Shown here piece after piece: positions 54,540 through 62,844 of a stretch of DNA of 64,000 nt. How positions within the stretch are numbered: the first letter of the stretch is position 1; the number at the start of each line of letters is the position of its first letter. A program made the position numbers and the translations under genes. Source of the stretch: Microglena sp. YARC (Eukaryota > Chlorophyta > Chlorophyceae > Chlamydomonadales > Chlamydomonadaceae); NCBI GenBank assembly GCA_022414725.1, contig CM039462.1, positions 74,771,803-74,835,802 of the forward strand, given 5' to 3'. Below the pieces are notes generated by a model. It searched no databases. It worked only from the letters and a program-made list of their open reading frames with translations, and was not told where the DNA came from.

Positions 54540-55560
54540 GGGGGGGGGCAAAAAATAAAGTGAAATACACCATCCCCAAAAAGTGCTGAAGCACCCTTCA
54601 GCAGACCCCCCCCCCCCCCCCCCCCGGCTTCGTAACCCACTGTACAGCTAGTATTTCAGCCATCACTTAGTGTTATGGTGTCTAATTATGCTCATATAAC
54701 AGGGTTTTTAAAAGCCTATCCATTGAGGTTGGTCTCGAGTCCATTGGGGATGTTTGAAGCATATAAAATCATCATCATCAATGTTACATTGTTTGGTTGG
54801 GCTCGGGGGTCAGGGCCACTTGGCCCCTAATGTGCCCACCCTCAATACCCAATAATCAGGTATTCAATAAGCAGTTCTTCAATCCAAGCTTCAATCGGGC
54901 ATTAAACAATCATGTCTTCAATAATCACTAATGTATGTATGGCTGAAGGGCACAATGTCGTCCTTTACAACATGTGGTCTTAGTTGGTGACGTCATCGAC
55001 CACCATTCTCCAGAACAATGCTGGCGCGTCTACTAGGGATGCCTCAAGCCGCACTTGAGCTCGCTCCCACACACTGCTCACGCTCTCTGACATTGACCTC
55101 CTTGGCAACCACCCCCTCAAACTCAGCCACCTTCAGAGATAATTGGTTGATGTCGTCCTCGCTGAGTTGCTGGCCTGGGTGCACAGACTGCATGTGGTGG
55201 ACCCCCCCCCCCACCCCCCCCCACCCTCTGCCCTGGGTATATTGTGTGGTGGATCTCTCCCCCAATAGCATATATGGACTGGTATTTAGTACAGGAACAC
55301 CCTAGTTGCACTCCTATGTCATTATGAGGGCTAGAAAAAGTGCCTGAAAAGTACCTAATGTTTTGCAAATGTCAGATTTTCTCCTCAACCCCCCCCCCTC
55401 CCCCCCCCCCCCCCCCCCCCCCCCCGCGGCCCCAAACTTTGTAGGACCAACACTTTTTTTCTTCTGGACAAATCAAGAAATACAACCTGATTCTTCATCC
55501 TCTCTATGAAATCTACAAAGTTGAGGGATGGTGTATTTTTGGTTCGAAGTTGCCCCCACC
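54540..55560 (-). repeat. Long dispersed repeat, inverted copy
   Basis: The reverse complement of blocks found at 29580-31350: ACACCATAACACTAAGTGAT, TCTCGAGACCAACCTCAATG, CCCAGGGCAGAGGG, GACATAGGAGTGCAACTAGG, CAAAGTTTGGGGCCGCGGGG and GGGGGCAACTTCG. Joints are G/C homopolymers (54609-54625, 55388-55426). It splits the donor-like tandem repeat into 54383-54535 and 55560-55795, so it appears inserted. Confidence 0.7.
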
Positions 55561-55800
55561 CTGGGTAAGAGGTATAAGATATATAATTTTAGGTGACAGT
55601 TATAATATTTGTAATTGTAGGTAGAAGATGTTAGATATAGAATTCCAGGTAAGAGATATAAGATATATAATTCAAGGTTAGAGATATAAGATATATAATT
55701 CCAGGTTATAGGTATAAGATATAGAATTCCAGGTAGGAGATATAAGATATATAATCGTAGGTAAGAGATGTAAGATATAGAATTCCAGGTAAGAGCTCCT
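55560..55800 (+). repeat. Donor-like tandem repeat, second block
   Basis: Eight diverged units of TTCCAGGTAAGAGATATAAG, ATATATAA. Several carry changes in the GTAAG core (GTTAGAG, GTAGGAG, GTTATAG), so this block is more degraded than 54383-54535. Confidence 0.8.
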
Positions 55801-56289
55801 CTTGAGCTGCAGAGGCTGACTACCTGAAGGGATAAGGGGTCTTCCAGCCATTCTTTATCTATCTGACAAATGGGCGTGATAACATTTTTTATTGAGAGGA
55901 TTTTTACCCCAGGAAGTGGGACCCGTACACAAGACAGTGCCCACTTCGAATTAAAAAAGAATGGCGGAGAAAGTCCTACATAATTAGGAAGTTCACGTTG
56001 GATAGGTGGGGCATGCCAGACCACGGCCGATTGAGACTGGCACCACTGCACCTGACAAAGGATGGACTGTTGATTCACTTCACTTTTACAGTGTTATTAA
56101 CTTATTATTGACAGACCAGCGGTGACCTACGACAACCCCGCTACCCACATCCGGGCGGGGAGGGGGGTCTTCCACTCTTCCAACCGTTATTTATTTATCT
56201 AACCAATGGGCGTGATGAACATATGGTGAACTGATGCTGCACTTCACTTTGACAGTTGTATTATAGGCAGGCCAGTGTTGACCCAAGAC

Positions 56290-56306
56290 AAGCTCGCTAC
56301 ACATAT

Positions 56307-56338
<32 letters not shown>

Positions 56339-56340
56339 CT
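56290..56340 (+). repeat. G tract (27 nt) in a short duplicated segment
   Basis: The G run follows GCTACACATATC. The flanks resemble 56140-56200 and 56395-56440 (CAGGCCAGTGTTGACCCA, GGGTCTTCCA, CACTTCACTTTGACAGTG), giving a loosely duplicated segment of about 150 bp. Confidence 0.7.
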
Positions 56341-56563
56341 TCCAACCATGATTTATTTATATGAGAAATGAGCATGATGAACAAATGATCAAATGTTGCT
56401 GCACTTCACTGTCAGTGTTATTATTGCATGCAGGCCAGTGTTGACTCAGACGCGTTAACACGCCAAGACTACTACTCTAATAGTAATATAGTAACATAGT
56501 TACGAAAGCGTCAAAATGTCAATCTCGTTGCATTGTACTCAGTGCACTTTTCTAATGCAACAG

Positions 56564-56653
56564 GTGCTGTCCAACATACGTACCGACAGAGAGAAGCGGC
56601 GCATCATGAGGCGTCTCACACTTTCCCAGCACAACATGTTCATGAAACGAGAG
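56564..56653 (+). CDS. Exon of an unrecognised membrane-protein gene (basic segment)
   Basis: A 30-codon exon from CAACAG to GTGGGT, phase 0. It encodes VLSNIRTDREKRRIMRRLTL, then SQHNMFMKRE, a strongly basic segment. A partial copy of its second half occurs at 56890-56945 (CGTCTCACACTTCCCCAGCA), with a tandem repeat between them. It joins in phase to the membrane exon at 58347. No family recognised. Confidence 0.5.
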
Positions 56654-56659
56654 GTGGGT

Positions 56660-57475
56660 CGTGCGATTGAGGGGGGGTCCAGTTGAGGGTCCAATATGTT
56701 GCAGAGTTTGGGGGTCCAGTACGTTGCAGATTTTGGGGGTCCAGTTGAGGGTCTTGTACGTTGTGGAATTTGGGGATCCAGTACGTTGCAGAGTTTGGGG
56801 GTCTAGTTGAGGGTCCAGTACGTTGCAGTCGTAAATTAGACTCATTTGACATAGATATTGGCTCAAGAAACGTACATTCTGAAACCTGTTACGTCTCAAA
56901 ACGTCTCACACTTCCCCAGCACAACATGTTCATGAAACGAGAGGTGGGTCATGCGACCAGGGTTGTTCAAACGTTACATTGAACATCGCTAACACAGATT
57001 TGGGGGGTCCAGTGCATTGCAGATTTGGGGGTCCTGTTGAGGGTCCAGTACGTTGAAGAGTTTTGGGGGCCAGTACGTTGCAGAGTTTGGGGGTCCAGTT
57101 GAGGGTCCAGTATGTTGCAGAGTTTGGAGGTCCAGTTGAGGGACCAGTACATTGAAGAATTTTGGGGGCCAGTACGTTGCAGAGTTTGGGGGTCCAGTTG
57201 AGGGTCCAGTATGTTGCAGAGTTTGGAGGTCCAGTTGAGGGACCAGTACGTTGAAGAATTTTGGGGGCCAGTACGTTGCAGAGTTTGGGGGTCCAGTTGA
57301 GGGTCCAGTACGTTGCAGAGTTTGGAGGTCCAGTTGTAGTACCAGTACGTTGAAGAATTTTGGGGGACAGTACGTTGCAGAGTTGATGGGCCCAGTTGCG
57401 GGTCCAGTACATTGCAGAGTTTGGGGGTCCTGTTGAGGGTCTAGTATGTTGCAGAGTTGATGGCTTGACCTCTGA
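56660..57475. repeat. Tandem repeat of GGGGGTCCAGTTGAGGGTCC
   Basis: Irregular units combine GGTCCAGTACGTTGCAGAGT, TTGGGGGTCCAGTTGAGG and TTGAAGAATTTTGGGGGCC. The unit of about 39 bp is grouped into higher-order blocks of about 115 bp from 57000 to 57400. It lies between the exons at 56564 and 57563. Minus-strand open frames merely repeat the same peptide. Confidence 0.85.
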
Positions 57476-57498
57476 ACTACTTCACCTTCACCATTGTG

Positions 57499-57546
57499 CA
57501 CCACCACCACCACCACCACCACCACCACCACCACCACCACCACCAC
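57499..57546. repeat. (CAC)n microsatellite 1
   Basis: CAC repeat directly after an exon-like fragment ending ACCATTGTGCAC. Confidence 0.95.
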
Positions 57547-57562
57547 CTCCATGCATACACAG

Positions 57563-57692
57563 GTCACATTTGAGGTAGCCAGCTGCAGCTTGCTCGCTGC
57601 GGCAATGGGTGTGGCCTGCCTCGTGCATCCTACCTTCTGTGCATCCCTGGCTAGACCTCAGAACTACCTCATCTTCACCACCGTGCACCACC
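57563..57692 (+). pseudogene. Truncated copy 1 of the membrane-protein exon
   Basis: After ACACAG it encodes [20 protein letters not shown], then VHPTFCASLARPQNYLIFTT and VHH, in frame, then dissolves into (CAC)n. It corresponds to the first 43 codons of the intact exon at 58347-58622. No donor follows. An even shorter piece of the exon (GACCTCTGAACTACTTCACC) precedes another CAC run at 57468. Confidence 0.7.
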
Positions 57693-57876
57693 ACCACCAC
57701 CACCACCACCACCACCACCACCACCACCACTATCATCTTCACCACTACCACCACCACCACCACCACCACCACCATCACCACTATCATCTTCACCACTACC
57801 ACCACCACCACCACCTCCATCATCTTTACCATCACCACTTACTACTAACACCACCACCACCACCACCACCACCACC
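57687..57876. repeat. (CAC)n microsatellite 2
   Basis: CAC repeats with interspersed TATCATCTTCAC, directly after the truncated exon copy ending ACCACCGTGCAC. Confidence 0.95.
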
Positions 57877-57889
57877 GCCATGCGTACAC

Positions 57890-58010
57890 AGGTCACGTTT
57901 GAGGTAGCCAGCTGCAGCTTGCTCGCTGCGGCAATGGGTGCTGTCTGCCTCTTGCTTTCTGTGTATCCCTGGCTGGACCTCTGAGCTACCTCATTGACAC
58001 CATCGTGCAC
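57890..58010 (+). pseudogene. Truncated copy 2 of the membrane-protein exon, with deletion
   Basis: Begins like copy 1 after ACACAG ([17 protein letters not shown]), then lacks about ten bases present in the intact exon (between CTCTTG and CTTTCTGTGTATCC), which shifts the frame. It ends in ACCATCGTGCAC and then a CACCAA hexamer repeat. Confidence 0.7.
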
Positions 58011-58345
58011 CACCAACACCACCACCAACACCACCAACACCACCCACCACCAACACCACCCACCACCCACCACCAACACCACCCACCATCCACCGACCAC
58101 CACCCACCACCAACACCACCAACACCACCAACACCAACACCAACACCAACATCAACACCAACACCGACACCGACACCGACACCAACACCAACACCAACAC
58201 CAACACCAACACCAACACCAACACCAACACCAACACCAACACCAACACCAACACCAACACCAACACCAACACCAACACCAACACCAACACCAACACCAAC
58301 ACCGACACCGACACCAACACCAACGCCAACACCAACACCAACACA
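58010..58345. repeat. (CACCAA)n hexanucleotide repeat
   Basis: More than 300 bp of ACCAACACC-type repeats, nearly perfect from 58130 to 58345 with a few CACCGA variants. It runs up to the acceptor ACACAG of the intact exon. Translated frames (Thr-Pro, His-Gln, Val-Gly repeats) are artefacts. Confidence 0.95.
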
Positions 58346-58346
58346 G

Positions 58347-58622
58347 GTCACTTTTGAGGTAGCTAGCTGCAGCTTGCTTGCTGCCGCCATGGGTGCGGCC
58401 TGCCTCTTGCATCCAGCCTTCTGTGTATCCCTGGCGGGACCTCTGAACTACCTCATCTTCACCATCGTGCACATGCTCCTGCATAGCTTCGTCCTGACCA
58501 AAGCGTACCTTGCCTGTGCCAAATTAGGCACCCGCAAGGCTATCCTCCTTGGTGTGGGTGGTATCTGCATGTACTACCTGGTTTGTGCTCAGGTGGCGCA
58601 GCAGTTATTGGGAATCCAACAG
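58347..58622 (+). CDS. Exon of an unrecognised multi-pass membrane protein (intact copy)
   Basis: A 92-codon exon from ACACAG to GTGTGT, phase 0 at both ends. It encodes three hydrophobic segments: around [20 protein letters not shown], around [19 protein letters not shown], and around [20 protein letters not shown], with short loops including [13 protein letters not shown]. The pattern suggests a small multi-pass membrane protein or part of one. I do not recognise the family. The basic exon at 56564 precedes it in phase. Two truncated copies upstream show that its 5' part was tandemly duplicated. Confidence 0.6.
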
Positions 58623-58885
58623 GTGTGTTCGTATTTTTACAGTCCAGGAAAGGCTCTGCCACATCACCTATAAAACAATTATTCCTTTCCCCTGCTTTCA
58701 GAACAAAAAAAAGAAAACATCCTTATAGTCTAGGACTAGTGCAGGGAGACCTACCCTTCAAGGAGAAAATATTTTTGCCAAAAAGGTCCAGGAGTAGCCA
58801 AATAGACTTAAGGGACTTGCCCAACCTTAAAACAGGAATGGCAGTTATGCAAAACAAAACTGGTGAACTGGACCCAAACAAGTCG

Positions 58886-59110
58886 TAAAAGTCCTATGCA
58901 GCGTTGCAAGCAACGCGGAGAGTTTGCAGAGTGTGTTAGCAACGGAACGACATATGGTAACAGACTGGAGCTGACCAAAGCCAGTTAGTTATGACTTATG
59001 AGACAGTTGGCTGGCTTGTCAGGCTTCAATTTTTTTGTCGCACAAACGGACAAATGGGTAACCCTGGGGGCTCCCGCCCCCCAGAAGGGGGGGCTCCGCC
59101 AAAAATGGTC
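58886..59110 (+). repeat. Dispersed 220-bp repeat, copy 2
   Basis: Homologous to 37975-38195 in the same orientation, with the shared AGTCCTATGCAGCGTTGCAA start and CCCCCAGAAGGGGGGG near the end. It has small indels such as a duplicated TTATGAC. Confidence 0.75.
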
Positions 59111-59394
59111 GGGGATCCGACATGTACTTCATATGTAGCCTTTCCTGCCACCTTGTGCATGTAGCCATGCATGTCTTTCTAAAAACAATTGTACTTATTG
59201 AAAGGATTTTTGCCCTAGGAGGTTGAACCCTGGGTTGTTCTGCACGCTGCGTGTTGCGCGACAGACACAGATTTTGAAACCGGTTGCTGAAGGCAAATTC
59301 TGACAAGTTTAGCCAAACCCATGCATAGCCATATAAATACGGAATGGCGACGCAGTGGCGAAGCGTCGCCATAAGAACAAAAGCGGTTGTGTCT

Positions 59395-59640
59395 CATGAT
59401 GCAGATTTTAGAGTCCCCCAGAACAAGCCTGGTGGGACCCCTCAATTGCTAGGTCCGATCAGCATAGTAGTAGGCTAGCTGCCATTTGTGCAAAACGTTA
59501 TTTCTATGGGTACTAAATCCTCAGTACCGCTGGTTTGTGTCAGCTGCGTCTCATGATGCAGGTTTTGAGGTCCACCAAAACAACCCTGGTGGGACCCCTC
59601 CAATGCTTGGTCCAATCAGTCGGCTGGCTGCCATTTTTGC
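59395..59640. repeat. Two copies of a CTCATGATGCAG segment
   Basis: GTCTCATGATGCAGATTTTA and GTCTCATGATGCAGGTTTTG head two segments about 155 bp apart that continue CAAGCCTGGTGGGACCCCTC or CAACCCTGGTGGGACCCCTC and GGTCC.ATCAG. A third trace (TTTCTATGGGTATTAAATCC) lies near 59877. Confidence 0.65.
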
Positions 59641-59784
59641 ATGTTTTTGAAATGTTATTTTCTATGGGTATTTTTGTGTTTTTTAACGTAATTTCCTTTT
59701 TTTTTGTTTTTTTATAAATGTTATAAAAAATGTTATGACACATGCTCCTGACCACAAGTTTGTTGCCTCCCTGGCCTCGGTAGA

Positions 59785-59870
59785 TAAACATATAGTACGT
59801 CTTGTTACGAGGCGTGAGGTTGAGGGGGCCAGCCCGTTTGCTTTCACAGGGGCCAACCACCAACCTGAAC
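59785..59870 (-). repeat. Dispersed 96-bp repeat, inverted copy
   Basis: The complement contains GTTGGTGGTTGGCCCC, GAAAGCAAACGGGCTGGCCC and CTCACGCCTCGTAACAAG, matching the array at 62845-63770. Confidence 0.75.
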
Positions 59871-60109
59871 TTGGTAATTTCTATGGGTATTAAATCCTCC
59901 AAGCTGCTGGTTTGTGTAGAGGGACCCTTAAGCTGGGTGATATAACCAACACCAAAAACACCAACACCAACAACACACCATCCTTGGCTAGCCTGGGCTT
60001 CATTCTGAGCTCGCCAAAGTGTTAGCTTGTGGCAACGCAGCTAGCAAGGTTTTTGGGGATGATGGTGGATCTGAAGGGAAAAGCTTTCTTGATCCCAGTC
60101 GGCCCCCTT

Positions 60110-60478
60110 GCTATCCAGGGATATCCACAAGGCTAGGAAGGGGAGTTGGCCCCCCTGCTAGCTAGGGACATCCACAAGGCTAAGAAGAGGAGTTGCCCCC
60201 TTTGCTAGCCAGGGATATCCACAAGGCTAGGTTGGGGAGTCGGCCCCCTTGCTAGCCAGGGACATCCACAAGGCTAGGATGGGGAGTTGGCCCCCCTGCT
60301 AGCCAGGGACATCCACAAGGCTAGGAAGAGGAGTTGCCCCCTTTGCTAGCCAGGGATATCCACAAGGCTAGGAAGGGGAGTCGGCCCCCTTGCTAGCCAG
60401 GGACATCTACAAGGCTAGGAAGGGGAGTCGGCCCCCTTGCTAGCCAGGGACATCCACAAGGCTAGGATGGGGGCCCTG
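60110..60478 (+). repeat. 47-bp tandem repeat
   Basis: Eight units of exactly 47 bp where checked (GGCTAG register at 60131, 60178, 60225, 60272, 60319): ATCCACAAGGCTAGGAAGGG, GAGTCGGCCCCC, TTGCTAGCCAGGGAC. It lies where the reverse-transcriptase part of the downstream retroelement would be expected. Confidence 0.9.
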
Positions 60479-60617
60479 AGGTGGGATCAGGTGAACCCCT
60501 CACCTGCGGCCTGGAAGGCTGATGCTGAGGTGATGCTGAAATGATGGAGGCTGGCACAGGGAAGAAGTGGTTTAGGAGGCCTCTAGGGATCAGGCTGGTA
60601 GGTGACGCTTCAGAGTC

Positions 60618-61071
60618 ATGTCTGATGGAGAATTGGCAAAAGCATTTGTGCAGCCATTTACCACAGCCCAGATGGCAGCAGTGGCCAACAACGAATGGTC
60701 CAGCTCAAGCAGAGAACTGAGTGCGTTGGAGGTGGCCATTGAGGTCATTCATGAGCAGAGGCCAGGATTCATGGCTGTCAAGAGGCTGTGTTATGGCACT
60801 GACAGCATGGTGGCCATGCAAACAGCTATGGTGATTAAGGGGAATAGGAACCTGTTCCCCCTGGTGAAAAGGATCAGGCTACGGTGCTTTGAGTTGGACG
60901 TAGAGCTCGAGGTGGAATGGAGGCCTAGAGAGCACCCAGAGCAACAATTGGCAGATGACCACTCCAAGTTGGTGGACAACTCTGACTGGAGTCGGCAAGA
61001 TGATGTGTATAGGGACGTGGTGAACAAAGAGGTATTAGGAGGTAGGAAGCCATCACTAGACGTATTTGCAC
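60618..61071 (+). pseudogene. Retroelement RNase H-like segment up to the MITE
   Basis: Open from ATG 60618; the true upstream frame is probably shifted, because GDASES (an RNase H D-A-S motif) precedes in another phase at about 60592-60610. Key residues: Glu in SALEVAI, Asp in YGTDSMVAMQ, and the terminal Asp in ADDHSK, which would fit a D-E-D-D type RNase H active site. The frame meets the MITE within the DVFA motif. Confidence 0.6.
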
Positions 61072-61248
61072 CAGGGTAGTTCCAAGCGCACGCTTTTGCG
61101 CGCTGGCGCGCTGCTTTTTTGAGCCCCACTGCGCGTTTCGCGTAGTTTTTTGCAACCGCCTGTGGTCGAAGCAAGCAATTTTTGCGCATTTTGCACTACA
61201 AAGCGCAGTTTTTTGTTTGTTTTCAAGTTGGTCAATGGAAGTACCCTG
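61072..61248. mobile_element. hAT-like MITE, family 1, copy 2 (inside retroelement)
   Basis: A 177-bp element begins CAGGGTAGTTCC and ends GGAAGTACCCTG. It is flanked by ATTTGCAC (61064-61071) and AATTGCAC (61249-61256), 7 of 8 identical. The interior matches 3140-3333 (TTTTTTGCAACC, GCAAGCAATTTTTGCG, TGCACTACAAAGCGCAGTT). Insertion adds 185 nt in total, which explains the frame change between the flanking retroelement segments. Confidence 0.9.
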
Positions 61249-61596
61249 AATTGCACATGCAGCAAATATACGAGTCGCGGGGGCCTACTACTCCGGAGTA
61301 TGGGGTATGGGGTGTAAAGGGATCGATGCCTTTGATCAGCTGTGGGTCAGACCTGAGCTGGACGGCCTTAGGGAGGCACAACTGGCGTACATCAACGGAC
61401 CCTTCAACATGATGGGAGAGATCCTGGAGGAGATCAGAAAACAGAGAGTCGACTGCATAGTCATAGTACCGGTGTGGCCTAAGCTGTGGAGGGCCATCCT
61501 TCCTGAGCTGCCTATTAGGGAAACGTGGGGCATGCCCATGAGGAGTGACTTGTGGCAGCCTGGAGCCCTCATTCCTTTGGGGAAGAGAAGGTGCAC

Positions 61597-61811
61597 AGCC
61601 CCTTTCAGTGATATACATTTGTCTGGTGGTAGACCAAATCACTTTGAGGATGAAGAGTCGGGGGTTCGATTCCCCCTTGGGTCGCTCTTGGTGTTGCAGG
61701 TCGTTGTCAACCGCGATGGTAGATTGTCCAGTTAAGGTAGAAGACCGCTCCCTACCCGTGTATGACGGGCTCCCTTAACACCACGCCCCACCAGGCGTTA
61801 TCATTATCATT
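61597..61811 (+). mobile_element. tRNA-derived SINE, copy 3 (inside retroelement)
   Basis: A 215-bp insertion flanked by a perfect 11-bp duplication, AGAAGGTGCAC (61586-61596 and 61812-61822). The B box GGTTCGATTCC is perfect (61663-61673); the A box is mutated (TTGTCTGGTGG). The body matches 12076-12297 and ends GTTATCATTATCATT. It lies in the retroelement's reading frame near its 3' end. Confidence 0.9.
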
Positions 61812-62091
61812 AGAAGGTGCACGGGGGTTGCATACAGGGTCCAGGCTCTGTATATCCTGTGAGAGAAAGTAGGATGCCCATCCAGGGGCTTTCGGCCAGA
61901 GTGAGTCGGGGTGTGTGGTCCAGATGCTGCGCCCGGAACCAAGTAGGTTGGGGGGGTTGAGGAAAGGTGTTACGAGTCGAAAGTACGGTACAGTACAAAC
62001 AGGAGAGCTAGGCAGAAGGGCCTAGCCTAAAACTCAGTACCACCTTTCAAAGCCACGTCACCACAACCCACTCTGACTCAGGAGAGTCGGT

Positions 62092-62188
62092 GCTGATGTA
62101 CTGCTTAGAGCATTCTCTTCTATTCTATTACGAGAATGGGGGGCCTGGTCGGCCCCCCATTCTTGTAATAGACCGGCAGTACATCAGT
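62092..62188. repeat. Near-perfect palindrome (21-bp arms, nested in a 12-bp outer inverted repeat)
   Basis: The inner arms at 62125-62145 and 62151-62171 differ at one position and enclose the 5-nt loop TGGTC; each arm holds a six-base G or C run. Outer arms CTGATGTACTGC (62093-62104) and GCAGTACATCAG (62176-62187) are also complementary. It begins 230 bp after the retroelement stop codon. It could be a fold-back element, a terminator-like end of the retroelement or a MITE core. Confidence 0.8.
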
Positions 62189-62349
62189 TAAAAATTCGAA
62201 ACGGGAGAGCAAGTGAAGGGGACAGGGCAGGAGAGCCGAACTGACATCCTTGACGTCGATACGCAAGGCACGAGTTTAGGGATCTCCCCTGAGCTAAGTA
62301 AATCAGTTTATAAAGCTGCTGGTTTGTGTAGAGGGGCCCACCTTCTTGG

Positions 62350-62551
62350 CACTATTTTTCTTTTAGGCTACCAGCACCAGCTTCTAGGCAGCTCCCTGAG
62401 ACTGCCATTGGTCCAAACCCAAAGATTCCAGGGGCACTGGGAAGCTGACGTTATCAGCTTCCAGCAGGTGCCTAGGTTGCTTAAGGTTAGGATGAAAAGA
62501 GAGCCCAGGGAGGTGCCTAGAAGCTGCTGCTCGTAGCTAAAAAAAACTATA
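62350..62551. mobile_element. MITE, family 3, copy 3
   Basis: A 202-bp element flanked by a perfect 8-bp duplication, CTTCTTGG (62342-62349 and 62552-62559). Long inverted termini: GGCTACCAGCACCAGCTTCT, AGGCAGCTCCCT on the left and AGGGAGGTGCCTAGAAGCTG, CTGCTCGTAGCT on the right. Relatives are at 47068-47269 and 49283-49480. No protein is encoded. Confidence 0.85.
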
Positions 62552-62577
62552 CTTCTTGGGTGTAAATACCCTTTCAT

Positions 62578-62720
62578 ACCCTGGGGTAGTGGGGTAGTCT
62601 GGTGTACCCTGGGTTAGTGGATTAGTCTGGGTTAGTGGGTTAGTCTGGGTCAGTGGGATTGTCTGGGTTAGTGGGTTAGTCTGGAGTACACTGGGTTAGT
62701 GGGGTATTGGGGTAGTCTGA
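62578..62720. repeat. GTCTGGGTTAGTGGGTTA short tandem repeat
   Basis: Units of 14-32 bp built from GGTTAGTGG, GTTAGTCTGG and GGAGTACACTGG. No further structure. Confidence 0.85.
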
Positions 62721-62844
62721 TAGGCAAAATCGTTAAATGCAAATTTAATTTATTTGTTATTGACTTCCGTATTCACTAGGTATGTGTTCTTGCAGTCCAT
62801 CCTGTTAAGGCGTAGCCAAATGGGCTAAATATGCCATGCTACCA

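Larger units (their letters stand above)
60560..61862 (+). pseudogene. DIRS-like retrotransposon fragment (RNase H and downstream pol region), interrupted twice
   Basis: Three co-linear reading-frame segments: 60618-61071, 61257-61596 and 61823-61862. They carry RNase H-like features (GDASES near 60600 in a different frame, RELSALEVAIEVI, YGTDSMVAMQTA), then ADDHSKLVDNSDWSRQDDVY and SLDVFA, then YYSGVW, GIDAFDQLW, and CIVIVPVWPKLWR. The order RNase H, D..SK..D..DW, DVFA, YYS, DAF..W, P.WP..W is that of tyrosine-recombinase (DIRS/Ngaro) retroelements. A 177-bp MITE plus 8-bp duplication and a 215-bp SINE plus 11-bp duplication interrupt it; ignoring both, the frame is continuous to TGA 61860-61862. 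The RNase H start is frameshifted and no reverse transcriptase or recombinase is seen, so it is dead. Confidence 0.7.

Noticed and set aside
57494..58673. Thr-Pro, His-Gln and Val-Gly repeat proteins
   Set aside because: They come from CAC and CACCAA microsatellites; only the segment after 58347 is non-repetitive and coding-like.
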